A stretch of DNA of 64,000 nucleotides from Leptospira interrogans (GCF_900156205.1 NZ_FTNA01000003.1:219697-283696); one strand, 5' to 3'. Shown: positions 46,566 to 63,672, counted from the stretch's first letter. Made by a program: numbers and translations. Notes: generated by a model not told the origin, from the letters alone.

Positions 46566-46928
46566 ATGTTTCGAATCATTTCAAAATTCTTCCTCGCCCT
46601 TCTAGTATTTGGTTTTATTTCAACCTCTTACGCACAGATCGGTCAAATCAATCCTTCCTCCATTAGCGGTAAATACAAGGTTTCTGGAACCAACCCAAAC
46701 GGTTCCTCTTACAACGGTAGCGTTACGATCTCTCAATCTAACGGAGAATACCTTTTTACCTGGACGGTTGCTGGTCAAACTTTCACAGGAACCGGAACCC
46801 TTGAAGGTACTACTTTGACAGTAGATTGGGGAGAAACAGAACCAGTAATCTATGAAGTAAAAAACGGTGGTAAACTTTTAGAAGGAACTTGGGCCGGAGG
46901 AAACGCAACTGAAACCTTAAGAAAATAA
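46566..46928 (+). CDS. Small exported beta-rich protein
   Basis: 120 residues from ATG 46566, supported by AGGAG ~10 bases upstream; the frame extends 19 codons upstream without support. Signal peptide FFLALLVFGFISTSYAQ with a probable cut after YA. The mature part repeats short strands (SGKYKVSGTNPNGSSYNGSV, GEYLFTWTVAGQTFTGTGTL, LLEGTWAGGNATETL), a pattern typical of small beta-barrel or MORN-like exported proteins. Its tidy signal and codon use suggest a well-expressed periplasmic or secreted protein. Function unknown. Confidence 0.8.
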   Translation: MFRIISKFFLALLVFGFISTSYAQIGQINPSSISGKYKVSGTNPNGSSYNGSVTISQSNGEYLFTWTVAGQTFTGTGTLEGTTLTVDWGETEPVIYEVKNGGKLLEGTWAGGNATETLRK

Positions 46929-47098
46929 TAATATAAACTCGCCTTCGTTTTTATTTAGTAAAACAAAAATGTAAAACGTAGGCCGGGTTTGTTTTTCATA
47001 AAAATTTTCTTGGTTTGCTTTATTTTTTTAAAAAGATTTCGTTCCAGCCAAACAGGTTAAAATTTTCTTAGAACATAAGTATATTATAAAAATCAAAT

Positions 47099-47869
<771 letters not shown>

Positions 47870-48007
47870 ATTATTTATATCGGTCCTGAGGAAATTGAAT
47901 CTAAATTAAGTCTGAAGATAAACTCAAAGTTTTGACGTTCTAATTAGGATAAAAAGTTAAAATCGAGTCAAAACTACCTTAACATTCTATTTTAACGATC
48001 TAAATTC

Positions 48008-48102
48008 TACTCAGAGTTATATAATAAAATATCTAATATTTTACACTGAAATAGTGTTTTTCAATAAAAATTAAAGATACTCAATTTTATAGAGATCAAT
48101 AA
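48008..48102 (-). repeat. R4 element, reverse orientation
   Basis: CTCAGAGTTATATAATAAAA, TTACACTGAAATAGTGTTTT and TACTCAATTTTATAGAGATC are the complement of R4 in order. Well preserved. Confidence 0.7.
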
Positions 48103-48126
48103 AGTCTATCCTGGATTTTACTTTAA

Positions 48127-48376
48127 TGTGGGAACTACCACAACTTCAATTATAAGAAATCACTTTAAACTTGTCTTGAAATTTAAAGATTAACCACTGC
48201 AAAGTTTGTAAATATCTAAATGTGACGTGGCTTCTGTGGGAACTACTGCATTTTATCAGAATTTATCTCGAAGATACTTTATCCTTGTTTAAAATGCCAA
48301 ATTGTTTTAAAATATTTTTGAGATCACTTCTAAAAGTTATTATTACCTTTCGAGATTTTGAACAAGTTTTTTGTAA
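48127..48376 (-). repeat. R3-like stretch, expanded
   Basis: Begins TGTGGGAACTACCACAACTT, has TGTGACGTGGCTTCTGTGGG and AACTACTGCATTTTATCAG in the middle, and ends CGAGATTTTGAACAAGTTTT. Longer than other R3 copies, so probably rearranged. Confidence 0.45.
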
Positions 48377-48654
48377 AATTTTAACATACGTCATAAATTG
48401 TAAAAGTTCCAACAAACCGTTTCTTTGTTAATTTAACGTGGTTTGTCCAAACTTTATTATACAAAATTTCCCAGGGTTGGTGTGTAAACATTTAGATTGG
48501 TTATTATATAGTTATGAACAAATTACGATCCGAGACGTAATAGATACAAAGAACTCCACACAATAGATCATAGATTTTTAAGACAGATTCATTTAAAGAT
48601 AGAATTCTGAATACTTGAGATTCTAAGTAAATAAAACATCGTTTTCTAAAAAAA

Positions 48655-49158
48655 TCAGAAGAGATACACGATCCAAATTCTCAAAAAAAAGCTAAAAGGA
48701 TTCATCATTCCAGAATCCGCAAAACGAATTCTACCAGATCGATCCAAAATTACAAAGGAAGGATAAGAATTGACTTTCCATTCCTTCAAAAAAGAAACGT
48801 TAGCCGGAATTACTTTGAATTTAAGATCGTTTTCAATTATATATTGATTGAGTTCTTTTAAATTATCTCCTTCCTCTACGCTAATAAAAGAAAATCGTGA
48901 ACTATCTTCTAAAAGCTGAGAATAGAATTTGATCAAAGGAAGATTGGCAGAACAAACGCCACACCAAGTCGCCCAAAAGTAAACTACAGTTATTTGATTT
49001 TTAGAATCGTAGTTTGCTCCTTCGAATGTTTTCATTTCGTTTAAAGAAATCGAAGGTTTTAAATCGAACGGCTTAAAAGACGAAAGTGAAATCGTAATCC
49101 CCAGAAACAACAAGACCCAAAATAATACGTTGTAGCTCTTTTTAAAAATACCTTTCAT
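48655..49158 (-). CDS. TlpA/ResA-like thioredoxin-fold protein
   Basis: 167 residues. An N-terminal membrane anchor ([19 protein letters not shown]) places the domain in the periplasm. The active site is [20 protein letters not shown] with a CxxC pair (Cys-Gly-Val-Cys), and the cis-proline region is [20 protein letters not shown]. It is likely a thiol-disulfide oxidoreductase for cytochrome maturation or envelope proteins. The C-terminus ends in a short hydrophobic stretch ([11 protein letters not shown]). Monocistronic. Confidence 0.88.
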   Translation of the reverse strand: MKGIFKKSYNVLFWVLLFLGITISLSSFKPFDLKPSISLNEMKTFEGANYDSKNQITVVYFWATWCGVCSANLPLIKFYSQLLEDSSRFSFISVEEGDNLKELNQYIIENDLKFKVIPANVSFLKEWKVNSYPSFVILDRSGRIRFADSGMMNPFSFFLRIWIVYLF

Positions 49159-49267
49159 ATCTTTTAAATTCGACTCATTTCTAAAATGTTACATCTAATT
49201 ATTTTTTCAGACGAGCACTGGAACCTTTCAAATAATTTTTTATAAAATCTTCGGATAAAAAATTATC

Positions 49268-49444
49268 CTACTATTCGAACACATAAAAATATTACCAAAA
49301 CTTAACAGTCCATTTTACAAAAATGTAGAATTACTCAATAATTGAGTTTAACTCGAGATCGTTGGCTTTTTTGAAAGAGATCCAACATTCTAACTTTAAA
49401 ACAAGCTCATATAGTATCATTTTCATACATTTACATAGTAAATC
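49268..49444 (+). repeat. R2 element, diverged
   Basis: CTACTATTCGAACACATAAA at the left and CATTTTCATACATTTACATA with GTAAA at the right preserve the R2 span (~177 bp). The ends carry several mutations. Confidence 0.5.
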
Positions 49445-49460
49445 ATTCAGTATGAGATGT

Positions 49461-49557
49461 TACTGATCCTTATCAAATTAAGTATCCTAAATTTTTATTA
49501 CAAAACCCTATTTCAGAGTAAAATACTCGGTATTTTGTTATATGGTTCTGAATAAAC
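49461..49557 (+). repeat. R4 element
   Basis: TTACTGATCCTTATCAAATT, ATTACAAAACCCTATTTCAG and TTATATGGTTCTGAATAAAC are in R4 order. Lies 17 bp after R2. Confidence 0.65.
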
Positions 49558-49682
49558 TCTAATAAATAACATAAACTCAGTAAAAGATCCGCTTTCTGAA
49601 AATTTTTGCTTTACTGTAAAATAAAAATAAATTCGGAAATTCCTATTTTCATTTTAAGAAATGATACATTAACTTTTATGAA

Positions 49683-49781
49683 TAGATTTTTTGAAAAATT
49701 AATTTTCTTTTGTTTCTTATCCATCAAAAGTAAATGGATAATGCTGTTTTATTAATGTTAGATATGAAATTTTCAACTCTA
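49683..49781 (+). repeat. R1 variant (99 bp)
   Basis: TTTTTTGAAAAATTAATTTTC and GAAATTTTCAACTCTA ends with a TTTCTTATCCATCAAAAG core: the same sub-family as 17521 and 30328, with both ends damaged. Confidence 0.6.
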
Positions 49782-49872
49782 ATTTAGGAACTATTACTTT
49801 TAGAAAAATAAAATGGTTTTTCAGTTTAAAAGTTAATGAAAAGATTTCTAAAATTTTTTGAAAAATGTTCTT

Positions 49873-50772
<900 letters not shown>

Positions 50773-51097
50773 ACCGGTTACATTCTTTAGAAACCCTCAA
50801 ATCATCAAGGAAAATCCAAACTTCAAACTTCTTTAAGTCCACCTATCTTACTCAGAATTATATAATAGAGTACCAGCATTTTCACTTAACAGAACTTTGA
50901 GGTAAAAATTCATGGTATTTAATTGCAAAGAGATTCAGTAGAATTAAAAAAAATGAGCCGTCACCTTAAGAATCCTAGAATTTTGAACTCTGTCCACAGA
51001 GTTTCAGAATGATTCCTAAAAAATAACATTCAAAAATTTCCAAGAATCATTTTAATTTTTATAAAGTAACCAAAAACCCACCGTCCTTCCTAAGCAA

Positions 51098-51199
51098 TAG
51101 AATTGTTGAAAAATTAATTCTCTATGGGTTTTCGTTGTATGGAAACGGTCGATTGAAGCGTTTTGTTAATTGTTGCTATGGAATTTTTCAACAACTCTA
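51098..51199 (+). repeat. R1 element (102 bp)
   Basis: Sister of the 46095 copy. Both inverted ends are complete. Confidence 0.9.
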
Positions 51200-51280
51200 A
51201 TATAAAAATGAAAACCATTTATATATTCTTTCGCCTCTAATCTTAAAACTATTTCTTTAATTAAAATTGAAAAGAACTAA

Positions 51281-51437
51281 AAGCTTGTTCCAAAACCTCA
51301 AAGAATTTTATGAGATCATTCTTTAGAAATTTTTAATAAAATGCAGAGAGTTTCTACAAATTAGATCTCATTTGGTAATTTATGAACTTTCGAGCAATTT
51401 TTAACCTCGTTAATTTTTCGTAATAGTTCTCCACATT
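51281..51437 (+). repeat. R3 element, right end trimmed
   Basis: AGCTTGTTCCAAAACCTCAA at the left, ATGCAGAGAGTTTCTACAAA in the middle and TAGTTCTCCACATTC at the right. The final GGTTTTGGGACA is absent. Confidence 0.6.
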
Positions 51438-51759
51438 CTTGTGAAGCTGAATCAGGTCGGTGGAAACTCAGTGTCTCACTACGGTCTCTCAGAGTCACTC
51501 AATAAACACCTCCCTAAACTCAATGCATCGCTTCTATGGTCGCTCTGCAAGTCAGCGTTTAAGATTTAGTACAAGCTTTAAGTAAATCTTATATTTTACC
51601 GTATAACATTCAGTTTGAAGTATTCAAATCATCGCTTCCCATAAAATTAGTGATTGAATTACTACAATCGATAGGACTCAAAATCAAATTTTCATAAAAC
51701 TTTCTGAAAAGTAATATTCAATAGAATTAGCGGAATCTTTTTCAAGTATATCAATCACA

Positions 51760-52109
51760 ATGGGAGCATGGGTTATAAGGCGTTAGAAAGCGACGAAGGT
51801 TTAGATATGATTTATTTTTTAGAAAGCAAATATTCCAATACAAACGAATTCAATTTTTCTAAAATCATCGAAAGTATGAAAGGAGAATTGTTAGGAAGCG
51901 ATATTGATGAAATCGATTTGTTATACGACAATACTGTAATAGCGCTTTCCGAATTGTATTTCGAATTTAAAGATTACGGAACATTAAATTACAAAGGATT
52001 AAAACACATTTAAAATTTTACGGTAGATAAGGAATCTTTGCAATGGACTCATAAACGCCTTCAGAGTACAAAAAACAACGAAAGCCCAATTGAATCCATA
52101 AAATTATAA
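51760..52109 (+). pseudogene. 'MGAWGY'-type small protein with two lesions
   Basis: ATG 51760 reads MGAW and then shifts. If one G were restored in CATGGGTTAT the frame would continue GYKALESDEGLDMIYFLESK. That frame is open to TAA at 52011, and past the TAA it still reads NFTVDKESLQWTHKRLQSTK to a second stop at 52107. The N-terminal 'MGxWGxxxxESDxxLD' pattern recalls DUF4259-like small proteins. A one-base deletion plus an in-frame stop make it a young pseudogene, although an 81-codon protein could still start at ATG 51768. Confidence 0.6.
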
Positions 52110-52198
52110 TTTAATAATATACTAAACTGATTCATTTTAAACTTTTCAAGTAAACAACTTGCCAGTAGTAAATGCGTAGAAAAAAACTACTTTGAATT

Positions 52199-52417
52199 TT
52201 AGACATCTAACAGATCCTTTAGTTTTACTTTCAATCGTTTGGAAATTTTAAAAATAGAACTAGCCGTAAAATTAGTCCTCCCAGCCTCAATGTCTTGTAA
52301 CGTTCGAACTGGAATAGCGTAATCTCCTTCATCCATATTTTCTTGGGTAAATCCCTTTTCCTTTCGTAATTTTTGGATATTTCTCCCGGTTTTCTTTAAA
52401 AATTCTTCTAATTCCAC
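52199..52417 (-). CDS. XRE-family helix-turn-helix protein
   Basis: 72 residues, almost entirely one Cro/CI-type [23 protein letters not shown], then VRTLQDIEAGRTNFTASSIF and KISKRLKVKLKDLL. It is a DNA-binding repressor-sized protein. Divergent from the next XRE gene with only 47 bp between starts, so each may act on the shared control region (inference). Confidence 0.85.
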   Translation of the reverse strand: MELEEFLKKTGRNIQKLRKEKGFTQENMDEGDYAIPVRTLQDIEAGRTNFTASSIFKISKRLKVKLKDLLDV

Positions 52418-52464
52418 ACACGGTATCTTGCGGCATAGTTGACAAAAAGTAAACGTGATATATC

Positions 52465-52779
52465 GTGGGTTCGATGTTCTTTAAAGATTCTAATTTTACT
52501 AAAAAGAATTTTTTAAAAAATCTTTTCTTAGTTAGAGAACCCGAAATCGAATTTCTAAAATCTTCCGAACAAACAAAAATAAATATATCGAGAAAAATCT
52601 CTGAAGAAGAATGGGAATCTTTTTTTAACCGGCTTACAACAGCACGAATTGAAGCAAATCTTACTCAAGCTCAAGTAGCTAAGTCATTAGGAAAGTATCA
52701 AAGTTATATTTCAAAAATTGAATCTGGTGAAAAAAAAATTGTTTATGGAAGATTTTGTCAGATTATACAAACTTTATAA
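52465..52779 (+). CDS. XRE-family helix-turn-helix protein with N-terminal extension
   Basis: 104 residues from GTG 52465 (an ATG at 52474 is possible). The first ~45 residues are unrelated to HTH proteins. The rest is an HTH: EEEWESFFNRLTTARIEANL, TQAQVAKSLGKYQSYISKIE, then SGEKKIVYGRFCQIIQTL. The final helix is followed directly by the stop, a little shorter than usual. It forms a divergent pair with the 52199 gene. Confidence 0.8.
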   Translation: MGSMFFKDSNFTKKNFLKNLFLVREPEIEFLKSSEQTKINISRKISEEEWESFFNRLTTARIEANLTQAQVAKSLGKYQSYISKIESGEKKIVYGRFCQIIQTL

Positions 52780-53074
52780 TAAATCTCCCAAATATTTTTG
52801 TTCCGTATTCTCTAAATAAAAACTTAAAAATTACGCATAACATTTCCACAAATCCAATACTATCTTAAACAAAAACAAGGAACCACTATAAAATCTCAAA
52901 AAAAATAATCCATTCAATCAAATTCTACGTAAAATCGTTGTTTTGCGACATCCTATAAATTTAAAATTTATTTTATAGAAATTCCCACAATTAGATCTCA
53001 AATAGAAAAGCATGTATAACTTTTTGATCTGTTATCGATTTCCACGTCCGATTTTGAAAACATTTTAAGACAAA
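52780..53074. other. AT-rich gap, no gene seen
   Basis: About 295 bp. Contains AAGGAACCACTATAAAATC and ATTTTATAGAAATTCCCACA, inverted words of the kind seen at 30891; nothing else. Confidence 0.45.
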
Positions 53075-54694
<1,620 letters not shown>

Positions 54695-54885
54695 ATCGAT
54701 TTAAGAATCAGCCTCCAACCCGGATTTTAAAAAACCAGAGTCTAATATTAAAAAGACGAACTTTACTTTGGAAAAGCCCCAGTTTGTCGAGACGTCAAAA
54801 GATCATCGTTTTGTAAAACCGTCCTCGGGCAAATGAAAAATACAGGAAACCTACTGATTCTTCGATTTAGATTTACAAATTCGCC

Positions 54886-54919
<34 letters not shown>

Positions 54920-54980
54920 CCAAAGCTCCCTACCGGTGTTTTTACCGGAGACATTTTGCAATCTTTTATAAGAGGATGCC

Positions 54981-57101
<2,121 letters not shown>

Positions 57102-57240
57102 TCTAATTATTTCAAAGACTTTTTGAAGTGAACTTTTTATAAAAGTTCTTACCCTTATTTTTGTGAAAAAATAAAATTTTTTGAGGCGAATTTCTAAAAT
57201 GAAAAACCTCAAAAAAATCTAAAATTCTTTCCTTTAAAAA

Positions 57241-57260
57241 GAGCCGAAAGGCTCTTTTTT
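57241..57260 (+). terminator. Intrinsic terminator after fusA
   Basis: GAGCC, GAAA loop, GGCTC, then six T. It lies ~140 bp after the fusA stop and before the LysM/M23 gene. Confidence 0.9.
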
Positions 57261-57349
57261 ATTTAGTGTATTTCTAAAACTGTTTTCCTTTTTTTATTTT
57301 CCGAAGTTCTAGCTTCCTGTTTTCGGGTTTTCTGCCGATATAGAAAGAG

Positions 57350-58015
57350 ATGCGTCGTGTTTTTTCAAACTTGGGAATCTGGATGTTTTTTTTCGTTCTT
57401 CCTAAGATCTTTGCCGCCGGATCACAGAATCCTTCCATTTACACCGTCCAAAAAGGAGATACCTATTTTTCTCTGGGAAAAAAATTTAAAGTCGATTATC
57501 ATAAAATTATGGAATGGAACGGCAAAAAAGAAAAAGATTCTCTATTACCTGGAGAAATTTTAAAAATTCAAAAACCTACAAGTACAGAAAACCAAAAGAT
57601 CGTTTCTAAAAATACAAAATCAAACTTTGTAAAAAGCGAATCTGTAGAATCTTCAAAACCAAATTTTAAATTTCCACTCAAAAATAGAACTCCTATACAA
57701 AGTCATTTTACCAAATTGAGTTTTGCCCCTCATAAAGGAATTTTGTTCAAAGCCACAAGACACGCAGAAGTTCGTCCTGCTTCTCCCGGCAAAGTCTTGG
57801 TCGTAGATGAAATGGAAGGATATAAAAAATACGTAATATTAGAACATAAGAATGGTTATTCCACCGTATACGCCAATTTAAAAACGGTCTCTGTAAACGA
57901 AGGTGAAACCGTAGACCCTTCTAAGATATTAGGTTCTTTAGAGTCCGGCAAAGGGCTCTATTTTCAACTCAACCATGGAAGTTCTGCGATCGATCCGAGT
58001 TTACAAATTCGTTAA
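57350..58015 (+). CDS. LysM plus M23-like protein, probably non-catalytic
   Basis: 221 residues with signal peptide ([17 protein letters not shown]). LysM at ~29-74 ([28 protein letters not shown]) binds peptidoglycan. The C-terminal M23/LytM domain (~110-221) has lost zinc ligands: the usual HxGxD is PHKGILF, and the usual TxYAHL is TVYANL. It is therefore probably a scaffold or amidase activator like EnvC/NlpD (inference). First of a close same-strand run continuing with the amidohydrolase. Confidence 0.88.
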   Translation: MRRVFSNLGIWMFFFVLPKIFAAGSQNPSIYTVQKGDTYFSLGKKFKVDYHKIMEWNGKKEKDSLLPGEILKIQKPTSTENQKIVSKNTKSNFVKSESVESSKPNFKFPLKNRTPIQSHFTKLSFAPHKGILFKATRHAEVRPASPGKVLVVDEMEGYKKYVILEHKNGYSTVYANLKTVSVNEGETVDPSKILGSLESGKGLYFQLNHGSSAIDPSLQIR

Positions 58016-58033
58016 AAATTAAATATTAAAAAT

Positions 58034-59284
58034 ATGGAATACGAACTCGTAAATGCATGCATCGTAACTAAGGATAGATGGATTTCAAACGGAAGCATCG
58101 TAATTAAAGACGGTATAATAGCTTCTGTAAACGCAGGCGGACCCCCTGCTGGAAAAAGAATTCGTTTAAATCTAAACGGATTGTATGTCTATCCCGGACT
58201 GATCAATGGACACGATCATTTATTGAGTACTTATCTTCCAAGAGTAGCTCCAAGCAAACCTTATCTGAACTGGCTTCCTTGGGACAACGATCTTAAATCT
58301 TCTATTGTATTTTCAGAAAGACAACAACTCGATCCGGAACAACTTTATCTTTTAGGTTCTTATAAAAATCTAATTTCGGGGGTTACTTCCGTTCAAGATC
58401 ATATTCCTCATTTTGTTCAAGATCCCTTTATCGAAACGATGCCCGTAAGAATTTTAAACCGATTTACGCTGTCCCATAGTATCTGTACATATTCCTTAGA
58501 TTGGGGAGACGGTCCTGAAGAAGAATATGCAAAAGCTCTAAAACAAGATATTCCTTATATAACTTGTATTGCAGAAGGATTTGACTCCGAATCTAGAGAT
58601 TCTCTTAAAAACTTATATCAACTAGGATGTCTCGGAGAACATACCGTTTTAGTACACGGAATCGTATTATCAGAATCAGATATTACTTTGATTGCTCAAA
58701 AAAAGTCTCATTTAGTCTGGTGTCCAGAAGCGAATTTATTTTTATACGAAAGAACAACGGATATTAAAGATGTATTAAAACACGGAGTTAACGTTTGCCT
58801 TGGAACGGATTCAAGTATCTGCGGTTCACTGAATCTTTTAGAAGAAATTAAGAATGCACGAAAATTCTATCAAACAGAATACGGAGAAGATCTTTCCCCG
58901 AAAACGCTTTTTGAAATGGTTACGTCTAATCCTGCAAAAGCGTTTCGAATTGAAAAACAGCTAGGAAGTATCGAAGTGGGAAAAATTGCAGACCTAACAA
59001 TCCTTACTCGAAATTTCGAAGATCCATACCTCAATCTTTGCGAGAGTAACCTAAACAGCATCCGTCTCGTTCTACGAGATGGACTTCCTGTCTATGGAGA
59101 TATAAGTTTAAAATCTTTTTTTGAAGAATCCGGAGTAAGAGTGGAAAAAATTAGTATAGAGAATGCTGAAAAATACTTAGTTGCATCCCCCGGAAAATTG
59201 CTCGAATCCCTTGTTGTTTCCCTTGGTTATAAAAAGGATTTGGCTTTTTTTCCCGTACAAAAAGAATTTGATAACTTTGAGTAG
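58034..59284 (+). CDS. Amidohydrolase-family enzyme
   Basis: 416 residues of the metal-dependent TIM-barrel amidohydrolases (cytosine deaminase/chlorohydrolase type). The first metal motif is [12 protein letters not shown] (His60, His62), [12 protein letters not shown] supplies a third His, and [15 protein letters not shown] the metal Asp. A small beta-sandwich flanks both ends, and [18 protein letters not shown] is typical. It hydrolyses a C-N or C-Cl bond of a cyclic substrate that is not known. It lies 18 bp after the M23 gene and 10 bp before the cyclic-nucleotide gene. Confidence 0.9.
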   Translation: MEYELVNACIVTKDRWISNGSIVIKDGIIASVNAGGPPAGKRIRLNLNGLYVYPGLINGHDHLLSTYLPRVAPSKPYLNWLPWDNDLKSSIVFSERQQLDPEQLYLLGSYKNLISGVTSVQDHIPHFVQDPFIETMPVRILNRFTLSHSICTYSLDWGDGPEEEYAKALKQDIPYITCIAEGFDSESRDSLKNLYQLGCLGEHTVLVHGIVLSESDITLIAQKKSHLVWCPEANLFLYERTTDIKDVLKHGVNVCLGTDSSICGSLNLLEEIKNARKFYQTEYGEDLSPKTLFEMVTSNPAKAFRIEKQLGSIEVGKIADLTILTRNFEDPYLNLCESNLNSIRLVLRDGLPVYGDISLKSFFEESGVRVEKISIENAEKYLVASPGKLLESLVVSLGYKKDLAFFPVQKEFDNFE

Positions 59285-59294
59285 GTAAATCCAT

Positions 59295-61015
<1,721 letters not shown>

Positions 61016-61017
61016 AA

Positions 61018-61091
<74 letters not shown>

Positions 61092-61447
61092 TTCAATTTA
61101 AAAAACCAAATCATTTATTTTTATATTCCAATATTTTAATTCTTTTGAATCATAAAATCTTTTTCATATAAAGGTTAACATGAATTCGTGGAGAAAATCT
61201 TGATTTATAAAAAATTCAACGTTGTTTTCTGAACTCAGCGCACTGGTTATTGAACTCACGTGGGGTTAAGGTTTCATTTATCGAATTTTTACATCGTCTA
61301 AAAATGTAGATAAACATCTATAAAACTCAATATGATTTGAAGTAAATTTCATTTCGCAATGTAAATTTGTTGTAAGAAATTCGTTTTATAAAACCTAATT
61401 TTTCCGTAAAAAATAAAATGTGGGAACTACCACATAAAAGTTCATTA

Positions 61448-61540
61448 TAGAGTTATTGAAAATTAATTCTCGCTTTGTTTTCATTGTATTACGATGGACA
61501 ATGGAAGCAGTTTTGCTAATCCCTTTTTTCAGAGACTCTA
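61448..61540 (+). repeat. R1 element, internally shortened (93 bp)
   Basis: TAGAGTTATTGAAAATTAAT at the left, GTTTTCATTGTATTACGATG in the core and CAGAGACTCTA at the right. The right inverted repeat is disrupted. Confidence 0.65.
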
Positions 61541-61765
61541 ATGCTAAAGAACCTGTTTAAGAGACTTAATTTGTAGGAACTCTTTTCCTAGATTTATATT
61601 TTACAGATAAATTCAGAAAATGTGGGAACTCATACAAATTCCAATCACGATAGATAAATATTTAGAAATTCGTAATGTAACTAAATTTGTGGGAACTCCA
61701 TCAAAAAAGCCATTAATTCCAGATTAAACTCAACTTGTAAAAATCTCTATTTTTGCAAAATTGAT

Positions 61766-61863
61766 ATTATGGACCTCTATAAAATTGAGTACCGTTAATT
61801 TTTATCGCAAAACACTGTTTCAATGCAAAAAATTAGATATTTTATTAATAGCACTGAATAAAG
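61766..61863 (+). repeat. R4 element
   Basis: GACCTCTATAAAATTGAGTA, TATCGCAAAACACTGTTTCA, then TTAGATATTTTATTAATAGC and CTGAATAAAG: a full-length copy. Confidence 0.7.
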
Positions 61864-61940
61864 TTAATGTAACAAGTTCAGAATAAGAAATCCATTTTTC
61901 TGAAAGAAGTTGGAATCTGAACTTTGAGTTCTATCTCTAA

Positions 61941-62042
61941 AATGTGGGAACTACCACAAATTACGACTTTACGAACAAATTCCAGGATTAGGAATTCATA
62001 CTTTTAGAAAATTCTTTCTTATTTTCTTACTCCGAACTCACA
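61941..62042 (+). repeat. R6 element
   Basis: ATGTGGGAACTACCACAAAT, GACTTTACGAACAAATTCCA, TTTTAGAAAATTCTTTCTTA and TTACTCCGAACTCACA. Confidence 0.7.
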
Positions 62043-62289
62043 TTAAATTTTAGTACCACTTTCATGCGTCGAAGCAGAAATAGACCACAGGTAACAAAAT
62101 TTTTTGTAAAAAAATAGGAGTTCCTACAATTGACAAGTCCAAGAACAGAACTTAGATTTAAATTTCTAAAAACAAAAAATGTAGGAATTCTTATATTTTA
62201 CAAAAATCCGAATTGGGTTTGAAAAAATGAAATCCACTGTAACGAAAACTCTTAAACTGGCACTAATAAACAGTCACACCGAATTATAG

Positions 62290-63150
62290 ATGCAACACCC
62301 AGATTCAATTCTCACTCTTTTAAAAAAATCGGAAGAATTCTTAAAAAAGAAAGAAATTCCAAGCGCACGTTTAGATGCAGAAATTCTTTTAGCCGATCTA
62401 CTCAATCTCCAAAGAGTAAAACTTTACGTAAACTTTGAAAGACTTTTAAACGAAACAGAAAAAAACGCATATAGAGAAAGAATTTTAGAAAGATCTAAAA
62501 ATAAACCCACTGCTTACATCACAAGCCAAAAGGCGTTTTACAATTCTATATTTTTTGTGAACGAAAATGTACTTATACCAAGACCAGAAACGGAAGAACT
62601 CGTGGAAAAGGTTTTATCGGATTTTAAAGGAAATATAGGAGAGCAAAATGTATTAGACCTTTGTACCGGAAGCGGTTGTATCGGAATCAGTTTAAAACTT
62701 GCTCGGAAAGACTGGAACATTACATTAAGTGACATTTCAAAAGAAGCGTTAGAAGTTGCTGCAAAAAACGCTATTCAAATTTTGGGAGAGGAAAAACACA
62801 TTCAATTTTTAGAAAGTGATTTGTTTCTTTCAATTCCTAAAGAATCCAAATTTAATCTGATCGTTACCAACCCACCTTATATCCCTATTTCAGATAAAGC
62901 AGAAATGATGAAAGATGTAATAGATTATGAGCCCCACCTCGCTTTATTTCTAGAAAATCCGAAAGACTTTTTATCTACTCTGATCGCACAGGCACATGAA
63001 CGATTGGTCGAAGGTGGAAAACTTTATATGGAGATTTTACCTTCTCTATCCGAAACTATTATTTCGGATTCAATCGCAAAAGGTTGGGAGAATGGAAAAA
63101 TCGAGAAAGATCTTTCCGGAAAAGAACGGTTTGTAATTTTAACAAGATAA
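62290..63150 (+). CDS. prmC: Release-factor glutamine methyltransferase
   Basis: 286 residues. N5-methylates the GGQ glutamine of peptide release factors. The N-terminal helical domain (SARLDAEILLADLL) is followed by the SAM-binding motif VLDLCTGSGCIGISLKLARK and the catalytic IVTNPPYIPISDKAEMM. The C-terminus GKLYMEILPSLSETI is typical. In many genomes prmC sits beside prfA; here it stands alone between repeat-rich gaps. Confidence 0.95.
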   Translation: MQHPDSILTLLKKSEEFLKKKEIPSARLDAEILLADLLNLQRVKLYVNFERLLNETEKNAYRERILERSKNKPTAYITSQKAFYNSIFFVNENVLIPRPETEELVEKVLSDFKGNIGEQNVLDLCTGSGCIGISLKLARKDWNITLSDISKEALEVAAKNAIQILGEEKHIQFLESDLFLSIPKESKFNLIVTNPPYIPISDKAEMMKDVIDYEPHLALFLENPKDFLSTLIAQAHERLVEGGKLYMEILPSLSETIISDSIAKGWENGKIEKDLSGKERFVILTR

Positions 63151-63441
63151 AATCGGCATTTTAAACAAAGACAAAGTATTTTCTAGATAGGTTCTTAGAA
63201 CTTACCCCGAAATACATAAACGATTATTTTTTAAAAATCTCTTTTACGACTTTATTCAAAATAGAATAAATTATACAATTTAATAGTTTATACTTTAATA
63301 ACATGAATTCATTGTAAGGAATATGGCATCTCCGAACCGCACTTTCAGCTACAATCAATAAATTACACAAAAGAAACGTAATACGATATTTTGTCTTTAG
63401 TTACAATTTATTATAAAACGCGACCCGTCGGAAGCCATAAT
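63151..63441. other. AT-rich gap, no gene seen
   Basis: About 290 bp with scattered A/T runs. A weak trace of the R7 wording (GAACCGCACTTTCAGCTAC) near 63335; nothing else. Confidence 0.45.
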
Positions 63442-63672
63442 CAACCCCACACGTTGAATAAGATTTTAGAATCAGAATGAACTCAACAGAACGGGCTTTC
63501 TATGGATCGCCGTTCTGGGCTCAAAAAGGCACATTTTTCAAGTGTTCCGACAAGAATGAGTCTTTTTACTTGCAAAAAGTATATTTTTCTGATAGAGAAA
63601 AGTTTTCCAAGCCTTTCCACCACCCGCCCAACACCCACCCAAAAATAGGGAAAACTCAGCACAACGCTCTCT
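63442..63672 (-). repeat. R5 element, long form, next to IS110
   Basis: The complement of the 32368 copy: CTCTATCAGAAAAATATAC and GGAACACTTGAAAAATGTGC appear on the minus strand, with the AGAACGG/CCGTTCT insertion. A longer G-rich tract (GGGTGGGTGTTGGGCGGGTG, minus strand) replaces the shorter one. It ends 38 bp before the transposase stop. Confidence 0.75.

Larger units (their letters stand above)
47870..48654. other. Intergenic region with R4 and R3-like repeats
   Basis: About 785 bp: R4 in reverse at 48008-48102, a perfect TGTGGGAACTACCACA at 48127-48142 opening an R3-like stretch to ~48376, and GTCCAAACTTTATTATACAA near 48450 (also present near 29005). No gene supported. Confidence 0.55.
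49159..49872. other. Intergenic region: R2, R4 and R1 in series
   Basis: About 710 bp in which three different repeat families lie one after another; no gene-like frame. Confidence 0.55.
50773..51759. other. Intergenic region with R1, R3 and small palindromes
   Basis: About 990 bp: partial reverse R4 near 50849-50925, R1 at 51098, R3 at 51281, the palindromic unit AATGCATCGCTTCTATGG near 51518 (inverse of 27190), then AT-rich sequence. No gene supported before 51760. Confidence 0.55.
61092..62289. other. Intergenic mosaic of R1, R2, R4, R6
   Basis: About 1.2 kb. A perfect TGTGGGAACTACCACA lies at 61419-61434 and another at 61944-61959. R1, R4 and R6 lie in series. Fragments resembling the R2 interior (61711-61765) and the R2 right end (62046-62080) bracket R4 and R6. 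No gene supported. Confidence 0.55.
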
